A DNA stretch of 64,000 nt from Crocinitomicaceae bacterium (GCA_029238665.1 JAQWFQ010000030.1:186001-250000), one strand, 5' to 3'. Counted from the first letter of the stretch, positions 1 to 9,082 are shown. Numbers and translations: made by a program. The notes: generated from the letters alone by a model not told the origin.

Positions 1-2
1 CA

Positions 3-497
3 CGTACAGAAAACTTTACCCGTCAACTGGGGCAACAAGTAGCAATTAGGCACATAGAAAAACAAAAATCATACCTACTATTGGTTACCGACTTAGGAAA
101 ATTTGCCATTCAAACCGACCATTCTAAGAGCGATACCATTCAAAAAGAGCCCCTATATGTTTTCCAAAGAAAATGGTTTAAACGAAAAATAGCTGGACAA
201 AAGGCCAACAGAATACTTGTTTCTCACCCAGGATTTCAAGAACCAATTGAATTTCTATACCTAAAAAACAGGTCCAACAAATACTTAAACATACATACAG
301 AAATACCTGGATTACTCTTAAAATATAGTATTCAAACAACAAACGGAACATTAAACTACGAGCTTGTAACATTTCAAGAATACACACCTAACAACGATCT
401 GTTTGGCATACCTTCCGATTTTGATAAAATTTCCTTTGATGATTTCTTAACTCAGTTAATTAAAGCGAAAAAAGAAGCTCAATCTACACCACAATAG
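3..497 (+). CDS. Unidentified protein, 5'-truncated by window edge
   Basis: The reading frame is open from the first bases of the window to a stop at 497, so the start lies outside; an internal TTG at 81 is in frame but is not needed as a start. The visible 164 residues are mainly beta-type and polar, with no membrane segment. The last part, a stretch about PGLLLKYSIQT followed by a Tyr-Thr-Pro motif and a short helical end, resembles the C-terminal pattern of exported lipid-binding-like proteins such as DUF4412 or LolA-type folds, but the match is by eye and weak. It reads toward ftsK with about 90 bases between. Function unknown. Confidence 0.6.
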   Translation, partial: RTENFTRQLGQQVAIRHIEKQKSYLLLVTDLGKFAIQTDHSKSDTIQKEPLYVFQRKWFKRKIAGQKANRILVSHPGFQEPIEFLYLKNRSNKYLNIHTEIPGLLLKYSIQTTNGTLNYELVTFQEYTPNNDLFGIPSDFDKISFDDFLTQLIKAKKEAQSTPQ

Positions 498-561
498 CAG
501 TACTAACAAGTCGCTGTTTAAACTTCCATACACCCTTCATTATTCAGGCCTTAGAACTTTG

Positions 562-569
562 TATCTTCG
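562..569 (+). promoter_or_regulatory. Candidate -7 element for ftsK
   Basis: TATCTTCG lies 18 bases before the ftsK ATG and matches the bacteroidal -7 pattern TAnnTTTG with one change (C at the sixth base). No TTG stands at the expected -33 spacing, so this rests on the -7 box alone. The same TTCG variant precedes the genes at 40457 and 59739. Confidence 0.4.
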
Positions 570-587
570 TTAGATACACATAGACGG

Positions 588-3161
588 ATGGCAGAGAACG
601 AATTTACAGCAAAATCAACGAAGGGAAATAAAGCAAAGTCAACGAAATCGACTTCAAAATCGAAATCAGTAAAGAAACAGCTTAGGTCTTCACCGTTAAA
701 TTTATTGAAAGATAGGTTCAATAAAAAGAAAGTGAAATCCACCCTTGGAATTTCATTCATATTACTTGCGTTCTATTTACTGATTGCAAATTTCTCCTAC
801 CTATCTACATGGCAGATTGATCAAAATCGTGTAATAAACAAAGGCCTTATAGAACTTCTATTTGACGGAAACACTGAACCTTTAGCAAACTGGTTTGGAA
901 AATTTGGGGCATGGACTTCTCACCTGCTTATCTACAAATGGTTTGGCTTATCCTCTTTTGCCATTCCGTTTGCTTTATTCATTATTGGTTTTAAAGCGCT
1001 TTTTAATATTACACTTCTTCCATTAAGCAAAAGCCTTTCTGCAGCAGCCCTCTCCTTGGTTTGGTTTAGCTTGTTTTTAGGCTTTTTCTCTAGCTCTATT
1101 AGTTTTCTTGGTGGTACTTTTGGGTATCAAGTAAATAGTTGGTTAGGATTAGCGCTTGGTCGGTTTGGCTCCTTGGCATTCATACTTGTTATTGGTTACG
1201 TGTTCTCACTGCTCATCTTTAACATCAACATAAAGAAAATACTAGGTTTCATTGGATTTTCACGTTTTCAAAGCAAGGATTTATCTGAAACCTTACCCGA
1301 AGTTGAGTCTGAAGAAGATTTAGACGTAAACAACACGATCGATCCAACCAAAACAACAGAAGACCTTATTGCTAAAACTGTTTTATTTTCAGAAGAAGAA
1401 GAAGAAGAAATATCATCCGTTGTACTAGACCAACACAGCAAAGACATTGAACCAACTCCACAAACAAACAGCAACAGCGAGGAAAAAATAGTCGAACTAG
1501 GAGAAATTAGCACCTTAAATTCAACTAAAAAAAATACTGAAGACTCAACCGAGACATCAGATGAATTTTCTGTTGAAGTTGCCAAAGAGTCGGAAGAAGA
1601 CAAATCCCTTTCTGAAGATGAAGTTGATAAAAACCGCTCTGAATATGGAGAATATGACCCTACTCTAGACCTATCCAAATATATGCTCCCTCCTATTGAG
1701 CTGTTAAAAGATTACGGATCAAATTCAGAAACAGCTGTTGACACAAGCGAACTTGAGGAAAACAAGAATAAAATTGTAACTACGCTTCAGAATTACAAAA
1801 TTGAAATTTCTAAAATTAGAGCCACCGTTGGCCCAACCGTTACACTATATGAAATTATACCTGCTCCAGGCGTGCGTATTTCAAAAATAAAAAACTTAGA
1901 AGATGATATCGCCTTAAGCTTAGCCGCACTAGGCATTCGAATCATTGCCCCTATTCCAGGGAAAGGAACCATTGGTATTGAAGTCCCAAACAGCAAACCA
2001 CAAATGGTAAGCATGCGATCGTTAATTGCTTCAAAGAAATTTCAAGAGTCTGACGCTGAGCTACCAGTGGTTATGGGAAAAACAATTACAAACGAAACGT
2101 TCACATTTGACCTTGCTAAACTACCCCATTTACTTGTTGCTGGAGCCACAGGTCAAGGAAAGTCTGTTGGATTAAATGCCATTCTAATTTCACTACTATA
2201 CAAGAAACATCCTTCACAGGTGAAGTTTGTGCTTGTTGACCCTAAAAAAGTTGAACTTACACTATACAATAGAATTGAAAGGCATTTTTTAGCAAAACTA
2301 CCTGGAGAAGAAGAGGCAATCATCACTGACACATCCAAAGTTGTTGCTACATTAAACTCACTTTGTATTGAAATGGACGAGCGCTACGAGTTATTAAAAC
2401 TCGCGCATTGTAGAAACATCATTGAATACAATCAAAAGTTTGTTGCCCGAAAGCTAAACCCAGAAAATGGGCACCGTTTTTTACCATACATTATCGTATT
2501 GATTGATGAGTTTGCAGATTTAATTATGACCGCTGGAAAAGAAGTTGAGCAACCAATTGCACGTATAGCTCAATTGGCCCGAGCAATCGGTATCCACTTA
2601 ATTGTAGCAACGCAACGCCCTTCTGTAAACGTAATTACCGGTATGATTAAAGCAAACTTCCCTGCTCGTATTGCGTTTCGCGTTTTATCTAAAATAGATT
2701 CAAGGACAATTTTAGACACCTCAGGAGCAGACCAGCTTATTGGTCGTGGCGACATGCTGATCAGTACTGGGCAAGATGTTATTCGTTTACAATGTGGATT
2801 TGTTGACACACCAGAGGTAGATGACATTTGTGAATTCATTGGCGAACAACGTGGGTACCCTGAAGCACTAATACTGCCTGAGTACATTGGAGAGTCTGCC
2901 GAAGGTGGTGGAAACATGGATGATGAAGATTTAGACGCCTTATTTGCAGATGCAGCCCGTATTGTTGTCATGCACCAACAAGGATCTGCAAGTTTACTGC
3001 AGCGTAAATTAAAACTGGGATACAATAGAGCCGGTAGAATTGTTGATCAATTGGAAGGACACGGAATTATAGGATCATTTAGAGGCAGTAAAGCAAGAGA
3101 AGTTCTTTATGCTGATGAAATTGGTTTAGAGGAGTACCTTTCTAGCAAAGGGATTTTATAA
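588..3161 (+). CDS. ftsK: DNA translocase FtsK/SpoIIIE family
   Basis: Septum-located hexameric DNA pump that clears and aligns the chromosome terminus during division. The 857 residues show a basic, Lys/Ser/Thr-rich N-terminus (1-50), four membrane helices (about 52-73, 118-140, 149-170, 186-212), an acidic Glu/Asp/Ser linker (about 228-370) with a six-Glu run, then the RecA-like motor. Walker A is GATGQGKS at 519-526, Walker B is LIDEFADL near 637-645, and a winged-helix gamma domain (about 790-857, with LGYNRAGRIVDQLE) should read the orienting DNA sequence. The ATG at 588 is used because it gives the full basic tail. The gene stands alone and ends at a bidirectional hairpin. Assignment is secure. 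Confidence 0.97.
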   Translation: MAENEFTAKSTKGNKAKSTKSTSKSKSVKKQLRSSPLNLLKDRFNKKKVKSTLGISFILLAFYLLIANFSYLSTWQIDQNRVINKGLIELLFDGNTEPLANWFGKFGAWTSHLLIYKWFGLSSFAIPFALFIIGFKALFNITLLPLSKSLSAAALSLVWFSLFLGFFSSSISFLGGTFGYQVNSWLGLALGRFGSLAFILVIGYVFSLLIFNINIKKILGFIGFSRFQSKDLSETLPEVESEEDLDVNNTIDPTKTTEDLIAKTVLFSEEEEEEISSVVLDQHSKDIEPTPQTNSNSEEKIVELGEISTLNSTKKNTEDSTETSDEFSVEVAKESEEDKSLSEDEVDKNRSEYGEYDPTLDLSKYMLPPIELLKDYGSNSETAVDTSELEENKNKIVTTLQNYKIEISKIRATVGPTVTLYEIIPAPGVRISKIKNLEDDIALSLAALGIRIIAPIPGKGTIGIEVPNSKPQMVSMRSLIASKKFQESDAELPVVMGKTITNETFTFDLAKLPHLLVAGATGQGKSVGLNAILISLLYKKHPSQVKFVLVDPKKVELTLYNRIERHFLAKLPGEEEAIITDTSKVVATLNSLCIEMDERYELLKLAHCRNIIEYNQKFVARKLNPENGHRFLPYIIVLIDEFADLIMTAGKEVEQPIARIAQLARAIGIHLIVATQRPSVNVITGMIKANFPARIAFRVLSKIDSRTILDTSGADQLIGRGDMLISTGQDVIRLQCGFVDTPEVDDICEFIGEQRGYPEALILPEYIGESAEGGGNMDDEDLDALFADAARIVVMHQQGSASLLQRKLKLGYNRAGRIVDQLEGHGIIGSFRGSKAREVLYADEIGLEEYLSSKGIL

Positions 3162-3181
3162 CACCCCTACTATATTACAGC

Positions 3182-3215
3182 AAAAAAAAGACGCATCAAT
3201 GATGCGTCTTTTTTT
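3182..3215. terminator. Bidirectional terminator between ftsK and fabI
   Basis: The stem GACGCAT / ATGCGTC with a five-base loop is flanked by eight A on the left and seven T on the right, so it can stop transcription of both convergent genes. Confidence 0.9.
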
Positions 3216-3232
3216 GAATTCGGTTTTTATTT

Positions 3233-4045
3233 TTAATCTGAGAACTTAGAAATAACCTCTGTAGTTACTCCTGTATTAGAAAATCCACCATCGTGAAATA
3301 AGTTTTGCATTGTCACATACTTTGTCAAATCAGAAAACATTGAAATACAGTAGTCAGCACACGCTACAGCTGATGCATTTCCAAGTGGAGACATTGCATT
3401 AGAGTAATTGATAAACTCATTAAATCCTTTAACACCACTACCTGCAGTAGTCATTGTTGGAGATTGAGAGATTGTATTTACACGCACCTTCTTAGCAACT
3501 CCATAATGGTAACCAAAACTTCTTGCTATAGACTCTAAGTAAGACTTATTATCAGCCATATCGTTATAATCTGGAAATACACGCTGAGCAGCAATGTACG
3601 TTAAAGCAAGAATAGACCCCCACTCATTCATAGCATCATGTTTCATAGCAGCCTGCATAACTTTATGAAAAGAAAGAGCCGAAACATCTAAACCTTTCAT
3701 TGTAAAGTCATAATTTTCATCTGTATAATGCCTTCCTTTTCGAACATTGATAGACATTCCAATTGAGTGCAAAACAAAATCAATCTTACCACCCAAAATC
3801 TCCATAGATTGAGTAATCAAGTTATCGATGTCTTCAACACTTGTAGCATCCGCTGGAATCACTGTACTACCAGTTGCTTCCGCCAACTTGTTAATTTCAC
3901 CCATACGCATTGCAATAGGTGCATTTGTTAACACAAATGTAGCTCCTTCTTCATGAGCTCGCTCTGCAACTTTCCAAGCAATAGATTGCTCATTTAAGGC
4001 TCCAAAAATAATTCCTCTTTTTCCTTTTAATATATCGTTTCCCAT
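3233..4045 (-). CDS. fabI: Enoyl-[acyl-carrier-protein] reductase FabI
   Basis: NADH-dependent reductase for the last step of each fatty-acid elongation cycle, cytoplasmic. The 270-residue protein is a short-chain dehydrogenase: an N-terminal nucleotide-binding region (KGKRGIIFGALNEQSIAW) typical of FabI rather than FabG, and the catalytic Tyr-x6-Lys as YNDMADNK (Tyr160, Lys167 from this start). The segment VRVNTISQSPTMTTAGSG is the FabI substrate-loop region. I start at the ATG at 4045; a TTG four codons upstream is also in frame. A TAAATTTG box at 4078-4071 and the gap to the upstream gene suggest its own promoter. Length is normal for the family. Confidence 0.96.
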   Translation of the reverse strand: MGNDILKGKRGIIFGALNEQSIAWKVAERAHEEGATFVLTNAPIAMRMGEINKLAEATGSTVIPADATSVEDIDNLITQSMEILGGKIDFVLHSIGMSINVRKGRHYTDENYDFTMKGLDVSALSFHKVMQAAMKHDAMNEWGSILALTYIAAQRVFPDYNDMADNKSYLESIARSFGYHYGVAKKVRVNTISQSPTMTTAGSGVKGFNEFINYSNAMSPLGNASAVACADYCISMFSDLTKYVTMQNLFHDGGFSNTGVTTEVISKFSD

Positions 4046-4070
4046 AATTTTATTCAATTACATTGAGTTA

Positions 4071-4078
4071 CAAATTTA
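4071..4078 (-). promoter_or_regulatory. Candidate -7 element for fabI
   Basis: On the minus strand this reads TAAATTTG, an exact match to the bacteroidal -7 pattern, 25 bases before the fabI ATG. No TTG is found at the proper -33 distance, so the promoter call is moderate. Confidence 0.45.
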
Positions 4079-4104
4079 GAATAATCTAAAGAATAGATCA
4101 TAAA

Positions 4105-4878
4105 TTACAAATCGATTTCTAATGAAAAACCATCGTAAGCGACAAAAACATTTTTAGGAAGAAATTTACTGATCTCTTTGTGTGTCCCAAATAAATGAGA
4201 GATATGTGTTATATAGGCCTTTTCCGGTTGAATGTCTTCAATAAAAGCTAGCGCTTCTTCGAGGTTAAAATGTGAAATATGTTCTTCTTTACGAAGCGCA
4301 TTGATGATTAAAACCTTAGTACCTCTAATTTTTAATCGCTCCTCCTCACTTACCGTTTTCGCATCAGTGATATAAGTAAAACTACCTATTCGAAAACCCA
4401 ATACAGGCAATCGGTAATGCATCACCTCAATCGGAACCACAGTAAGACCATCTCCTAATTCTATATGCGTTTCTTTACCTATCCTATTTAAATTAACCGC
4501 TGGTATTCCTGGATATCGTTTAGCAGCAAAAACATACGCATACTCCCTTCTCAAAGCTTCTTCTACACGAGGGGTACAATAAACCTGCATATCCCGTTTT
4601 TCTTTAAAGTTAAATGCACGTACATCATCTAATCCTGCCAAGTGATCTTTATGCTCGTGCGTAAACAACACTCCACTTAGTGTTCTCACTTGCTCACGCA
4701 ACATTTGCTGTCTGAAATCTGGACCCGAATCAATAACATAATTATTCCCTTTATAAGAAATCAATACAGAACAGCGTAAGCGGTTATCTTTAGGGTCCTT
4801 TGACTGACAAACACTACAATCACACGCTATAACAGGAATTCCTTGAGACGTACCAGAACCTAAAATTGTAACTTTCAC
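4105..4878 (-). CDS. PhnP-like metallo-beta-lactamase fold hydrolase
   Basis: Cytoplasmic metal-dependent phosphodiesterase-type protein of 257 residues. The binuclear metal motif HxHxDH is present as HEHKDH at 74-79, with a later HISHLFGTH near the C-terminus. The N-terminal GSGTSQGIPVI and the Cys cluster at 19-24 (CDCSVC) are as in the PhnP/cyclic-phosphate phosphodiesterase branch. The true substrate cannot be told from sequence; without phosphonate genes nearby, a general nucleotide or cyclic-phosphate repair role is as likely as phosphonate metabolism. The start is GTG at 4878; no ATG sits upstream in frame close enough. It lies between the DUF423 gene and fabI, same strand. Confidence 0.88.
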   Translation of the reverse strand: MKVTILGSGTSQGIPVIACDCSVCQSKDPKDNRLRCSVLISYKGNNYVIDSGPDFRQQMLREQVRTLSGVLFTHEHKDHLAGLDDVRAFNFKEKRDMQVYCTPRVEEALRREYAYVFAAKRYPGIPAVNLNRIGKETHIELGDGLTVVPIEVMHYRLPVLGFRIGSFTYITDAKTVSEEERLKIRGTKVLIINALRKEEHISHFNLEEALAFIEDIQPEKAYITHISHLFGTHKEISKFLPKNVFVAYDGFSLEIDL

Positions 4879-4918
4879 CGTTTCGTTTTATAGAATTAAA
4901 GTTAACACATTCATTAAA

Positions 4919-5296
4919 CTAAGCTCGAACAACTTTAACAATAAAGACAATCCACGCAAAAAGCATCAATAAACCACCCAAAGGTGTTATGGGACCTAAG
5001 AAAGACATTGACACACCTAAAAGGTCTTGTGTAGCTAACAAGTAAATGGACCCGCTAAAAATCACAACCCCAGTAACAATTAAATAAAAAATTGCATCAA
5101 TACGTTTAAACCTTGAAGCATTAAAGCCTAAAATCAACAAGGCAAGTCCATGATATGTTTGGTAGCGAACACCTGTTTCAAAAGATTTTGACTGAACATC
5201 TGTTAAAAAATCCTTCAAACCATGCGCACCGAAAGCACCTAAAACGATAGCTAAAGCAATAAATATAGTACCTGTTAAAATTATTTTTTTACTCAT
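4919..5296 (-). CDS. DUF423 small membrane protein
   Basis: Inner-membrane protein of 125 residues with four hydrophobic helices. The N-terminal LGAFGAHGLKDFL followed by a YQTYHGLALL segment is the hallmark of DUF423 (YwdK/YgdD-like), whose role is not established. The ATG at 5296 is preferred: it forms an ATGA overlap with the stop of the upstream deacetylase-like gene, and the longer frame to 5344 would add residues unlike the family. The overlap implies translational coupling with the sugar genes, though a functional link to them is inference. Confidence 0.88.
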   Translation of the reverse strand: MSKKIILTGTIFIALAIVLGAFGAHGLKDFLTDVQSKSFETGVRYQTYHGLALLILGFNASRFKRIDAIFYLIVTGVVIFSGSIYLLATQDLLGVSMSFLGPITPLGGLLMLFAWIVFIVKVVRA

Positions 5297-6558
5297 TTTT
5301 TCAATTTTAGTGTATGCGTTAATACGGAAGACCATCCATGCCATTTACCATAATCTCCAATCGTTTCATTGTGCCAAATAAAACTAAAATCACCTCCAAA
5401 TTCGAGCACCTCTTGGTACAGAGCGCTTACTCTAGATTTACTTTGTTCAATCGATAAATTCATATATTCATTCAAGGTCCCATCCATGTAAATAAAAGGA
5501 TGAATTACGAGTGATGTTTGCTCATTTGTCGACAAATCAAACCAATAATGAGGGCGTGCTGTTCCAGACCTAAAACCAACATGCTCCGCAAATCCCATTG
5601 AATAATCATCAGAAAACCCTGCGTTAATCAAGGACCTATATGTCGTTGGTAACTGAAACTTTAAAAAATGCTGCCTCGATTTAGTAATTTTAGCCCCTGT
5701 AATTAATGTCAATACCTCCTTCTCTGCCTCGATTACTTTAAACTCTCCATTTGAAGCATAGCTGGGATGAAGGTTCACCTCAATACACTTCGTCATAGAT
5801 TTTATTAAATCTTGATGCCCCTTATTTTCTACTGAAATATTTCGATCCTTTTTAGAACTACGACCAACCAACCAAAACAAAAGTGTTCCGGGAAACTTAG
5901 TGCTTATGCGTATTATTTCATCGAACGTATCATAAGGGTCTTTTTTTCCATTCAAAACCTCAGACCGTTCTTTTATCCGCGTTTTATTCCCTAAAAAGAC
6001 ATCTTTAACAAGTGATAAAATCATTCGACGTCCAGTTTTCAGCTTATAAGCAAACGTGTTGTCAATGTCAAATGTTGGGATTATATCAACCACCTCTTGA
6101 CCAACCACATAAGCTGAATCTATAAAGCGATTTATTTGATTGGCCCATCGATCACAATTCGCTTTTTCAACATTTCCGCCAATCGAAAGAATACTTTCGT
6201 TAAATGGGAATCTACCGTGAACATCAAAGTGTACACACGTGTATTCTTCGTAACGAGACAGCAGGTAAAAAATTGAAGCCACAGGATCAACAACGCCATC
6301 TATAGAAAGACACTCCCAAGGGTTCGTTTTACTCCACGAAACTTCTTTGGGCAAACAACCTTCTTCAAAGCAAATTGCACCAGGATTTATTTGAACGCCT
6401 GCAATATTGACCCTTGAATAATTCAGTCTTGTTCCAGGGTAATTTAAAAAACGAACCTTATCTGTAGTTAACTCAACATCAACCCCACGTGCTTTAAATA
6501 TAAACTCAAATGTATATTCAATTCTAGGGGTGATCTTTGTCACAAAAATTAATATCAT
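5293..6558 (-). CDS. Polysaccharide deacetylase-like protein (bacteroidal, DUF7033-type N-terminus)
   Basis: A 421-residue protein without a clear signal peptide. The N-terminal half resembles the bacteroidal domain that precedes deacetylase-like modules; the second half carries IPTFDIDNTFAY (the Asp pair where NodB-type enzymes hold metal), a HPSYAS segment matching the H-x3-S metal motif, and a late SFIWHNETIGD strand. It starts four bases inside wecB (ATGA overlap), so it probably acts in the same surface-sugar pathway, perhaps deacetylating an N-acetylated residue. The catalytic activity is inferred from these motifs; the fold is distant from classic NodB. Confidence 0.8.
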   Translation of the reverse strand: MILIFVTKITPRIEYTFEFIFKARGVDVELTTDKVRFLNYPGTRLNYSRVNIAGVQINPGAICFEEGCLPKEVSWSKTNPWECLSIDGVVDPVASIFYLLSRYEEYTCVHFDVHGRFPFNESILSIGGNVEKANCDRWANQINRFIDSAYVVGQEVVDIIPTFDIDNTFAYKLKTGRRMILSLVKDVFLGNKTRIKERSEVLNGKKDPYDTFDEIIRISTKFPGTLLFWLVGRSSKKDRNISVENKGHQDLIKSMTKCIEVNLHPSYASNGEFKVIEAEKEVLTLITGAKITKSRQHFLKFQLPTTYRSLINAGFSDDYSMGFAEHVGFRSGTARPHYWFDLSTNEQTSLVIHPFIYMDGTLNEYMNLSIEQSKSRVSALYQEVLEFGGDFSFIWHNETIGDYGKWHGWSSVLTHTLKLKK

Positions 6559-7703
6559 AACTGCGTAACAATCTTATCACAAATAAACGCTGCAGCCTTT
6601 CCATCTCCATACAGTACCGGAAACGTAAAATCATCTCGAGTTAGTAGTGAATTAAATGCATTTATAATTCGATCATAATCACAATCAGCCAAAATTGCAT
6701 TCCCATTCTCAACTATTTCAACCCATTCTGTTTCAGGACGAAGAATTACACACGGTTTTTCAAAAAAGAATGATTCTTTTTGCAAGCCTCCACTGTCTGT
6801 AACGATAATTCGTGCATTTTTCTCTAAAGCAATTATATCAAGAAACCCAGCTGGAGGTATCACTTTGATCATGTCACTTTTAGTAATTGAAGCAATTAAA
6901 TCTGCGCTCAGTTGCGTATGCATTTTTGCTTTTGTTCGAGGATGTAAGGGTAAAACAACCTTCAAGCCTGAATTTTCTGCTATGTCCAACAAAGCCTGAA
7001 AGATAGACTCCATACTCTCCTTACGATCAGTATTTGAATCTCGATGTACCGTACAAAGTACAAAAGTATCTGCCTCAAGATTAAGTGCTGAAAGAATGGT
7101 AGATTTTTCATCTGAAATTTCAGAAAAATGAATGCTATTGTCAAACATAATGTCTCCGCAATGGTATACATGGGGAGCATTTATTGACGCGCCTTCTAAA
7201 ATATCCATTTTAAACCCTTCTTTAACTAAATTGTCAATTCCTGATCGTGTTGGTGTAAATAACATCGTTGACATATGGTCACAAGAAATTCGATTGAGCT
7301 CTTCAGGCATTGCCTTATTAAAACTCCTTAATCCAGCCTCTACATGAACAACAGGTATGTGTATTTTAGAAGCGGCCAATGCACCAGCAATCGTAGAATT
7401 CGTATCTCCATAAACCAAAACGACATCTGGTTTTTCATTCAGAAAAATCTCCTCTAACCCTGCTAACATTTTAGCTGTTTGAGAGCCATGAGAACCACTT
7501 CCTACATTTAAGTTGTAGTTGGGTACCGGAATCATCATCTCTTCAAAAAACACCTTAGACATATTTTCATCATAATGCTGACCAGTATGTACAATTACTT
7601 CCTCTAAGTCATTTTTAAAGACGCCCGAAACAGCCCTGCTTATTGCTGAAGATTTTATAATTTGAGGTCTTGCGCCTACGATTGTAATGATTTTCTTTTT
7701 CAA
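6555..7703 (-). CDS. wecB: Non-hydrolysing UDP-N-acetylglucosamine 2-epimerase
   Basis: Converts UDP-GlcNAc to UDP-ManNAc, a precursor for surface polysaccharides; cytoplasmic. The 382 residues show the family landmarks: TIVGARPQIIKSS at the N-terminus, HTGQHYDENMS, VYGDTNSTIAGALAA, HVEAGLRSFNKAMPEE with catalytic acidic residues, and TDSGGLQKE in the nucleotide-binding C-terminal half. The start is TTG at 7703; the conserved Rossmann strand begins at once, and no ATG or GTG lies upstream in frame before the radC remnant, so TTG is likely genuine. It heads a coupled group with the deacetylase-like and DUF423 genes. Confidence 0.94.
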   Translation of the reverse strand: MKKKIITIVGARPQIIKSSAISRAVSGVFKNDLEEVIVHTGQHYDENMSKVFFEEMMIPVPNYNLNVGSGSHGSQTAKMLAGLEEIFLNEKPDVVLVYGDTNSTIAGALAASKIHIPVVHVEAGLRSFNKAMPEELNRISCDHMSTMLFTPTRSGIDNLVKEGFKMDILEGASINAPHVYHCGDIMFDNSIHFSEISDEKSTILSALNLEADTFVLCTVHRDSNTDRKESMESIFQALLDIAENSGLKVVLPLHPRTKAKMHTQLSADLIASITKSDMIKVIPPAGFLDIIALEKNARIIVTDSGGLQKESFFFEKPCVILRPETEWVEIVENGNAILADCDYDRIINAFNSLLTRDDFTFPVLYGDGKAAAFICDKIVTQL

Positions 7704-7715
7704 AATAAAACAGTG

Positions 7716-7886
7716 TTAATTTAGAATCCCTTCATCTGCAAAGCTAAAGTAACTATTATCAGAAAATATAAGGTGATCCAAGACGTATAAGTCTATATAC
7801 TTTCCGAAATTCACCAAGGACTTTGTCAACTTTAAATCGGCTTCACTGGGTTTCAAGTTAATGAAAATTATCATTCCGTGTTGCAT
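7716..7886 (-). pseudogene. radC: radC C-terminal remnant lacking the JAMM metal-binding block
   Basis: Reading the minus strand from an ATG at 7886 gives 56 codons. The sequence after NLKPSEADLKLTKSL, then YVLDHLIFSDNSY and FSFADEGIL, is the unmistakable end of a RadC/JAB-domain protein. Where RadC has IIF(V)-HNHPSG-NLKPSEAD, this copy reads IIFI directly followed by NLKPSEAD: the six residues holding the metal-binding histidines are missing, as if 18 bases were deleted. The N-terminal helix-hairpin region is also absent. It ends 13 bases before the wecB start. I read it as a decayed gene; a short expressed peptide is possible but unsupported. Confidence 0.75.
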
Positions 7887-7987
7887 GGTATGGTTATTGA
7901 CACTGTAATTGTGAACAAAACCCGAAGCACATTAACGATACTGAGCCTTTTTGCGCTTATTTTTGACATTCACTTGAAACCCTACAC

Positions 7988-9082
7988 ATGAAAATAATCA
8001 TACTGACACTCTTTTTTGGATTATCTTCATTCTTAGCATCTGCTCAACATAAAGACACCTACACCCTAGATTCTTTTCTAACAACAAATCAAGCGCTAGA
8101 CAACAAGGTCAATCATATTTTTCAATCGCTCAATACAGATTCAAAAATTGCGCAGTTAATTATGCCTGCATCTGGTCGCCTAGGCCAACATGAAGACACC
8201 ATAAAAGCACTTTTAACAGACCAGTTGATTGGGGGAGTTTTATTACTCAATGGGACAAAAGACCAGTTTACACGTTGGATAGCTGAATTTGAAGCAATGA
8301 ATATTCAACATAAAAACTTACCTTTCATGTATTCAGCAGACGCTGAACCAAGCTTGGTTAATCGAAAAATAATAGGATCTACGCCAGTAGCAAAAGCAAG
8401 TGCGATATCTAATTTATCGGAAGTATTAAATGTAGCGGGAGTTATCTCTGATGACCTCAATGACATTGGAATCAACTATAACTTTTCTCCTGTTGTTGAC
8501 ATGGCAAAGAACAAAACGGTAGGTTACCGTGGTTTTGGCTCAAACCCTGAAAACATTATCCCCTTCAGCAATGCATTCATAAAAAAAACACAATCCCAGA
8601 ACATTATAGCAACAGCCAAACACTTCCCTGGACACGGGTTAATATCTGGAGACACACACAAATCGCTGCAAGTAATTGATGGCGAATTAAAAGAGTTAAA
8701 AAATTACCCACCCCTAATTGACAGTGGTGTATTATCAATTATGGTTGCGCACATTGCGGTTAAAAATAATCCCGAATTCAGTACAAACGGTGCTCCTGCA
8801 ACAACGTCTAGCGTTATTGTAACTGACTTATTGCGTGACAGCCTAGCCTTTAAAGGGCTAATTGTAACTGACGCTATGAATATGGGAGGCGTAGCAAGCT
8901 ACCCTAATGCTTCAGTTAAAGCTATTGACGCAGGGTGTGACATCTTATTAATGCCGAAAAACGCACGTAAAGCACACCGGGAAATCAAATCAGAGTATCA
9001 TAAAAATACAGTATTCAGCTCTCGGGTTGACCTATCCGTAAAACGTATTATTCGCATGAAAATTTGCCTTGGACTACTTTGA
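7988..9082 (+). CDS. Secreted GH3 glycosidase, beta-N-acetylhexosaminidase type
   Basis: A 364-residue enzyme with an N-terminal signal peptide (about 1-19, cleaving after SAQ or ASA). It carries KHFPGHG at 211-217 followed by DTH at 222-224, the NagZ-type general acid/base motif, and the nucleophile Asp295 in VTDAMNMGG. This predicts release of N-acetylglucosamine from peptidoglycan fragments or chitin-like substrates, in the periplasm or outside. Many bacteroidal relatives are fused to a beta-lactamase domain; this one ends right after the barrel. It is not closely spaced with either neighbour. Confidence 0.92.
   Translation: MKIIILTLFFGLSSFLASAQHKDTYTLDSFLTTNQALDNKVNHIFQSLNTDSKIAQLIMPASGRLGQHEDTIKALLTDQLIGGVLLLNGTKDQFTRWIAEFEAMNIQHKNLPFMYSADAEPSLVNRKIIGSTPVAKASAISNLSEVLNVAGVISDDLNDIGINYNFSPVVDMAKNKTVGYRGFGSNPENIIPFSNAFIKKTQSQNIIATAKHFPGHGLISGDTHKSLQVIDGELKELKNYPPLIDSGVLSIMVAHIAVKNNPEFSTNGAPATTSSVIVTDLLRDSLAFKGLIVTDAMNMGGVASYPNASVKAIDAGCDILLMPKNARKAHREIKSEYHKNTVFSSRVDLSVKRIIRMKICLGLL

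Noticed and set aside
1393-1416. GAA-type trinucleotide run in ftsK
   Set aside because: It encodes a short Glu tract in a disordered acidic linker; too short to suggest a functional or phase-variable repeat, and in-frame changes would be harmless.
1268-1678. Ser-rich open frame on the minus strand inside ftsK
   Set aside because: It is the mirror of the acidic Glu/Asp/Ser linker of FtsK; the repetitive coding keeps the opposite frame open by composition.
2570-3025. 151-codon minus-strand open frame within ftsK
   Set aside because: Antisense to the motor domain, no recognisable protein features, no promoter or ribosome site.
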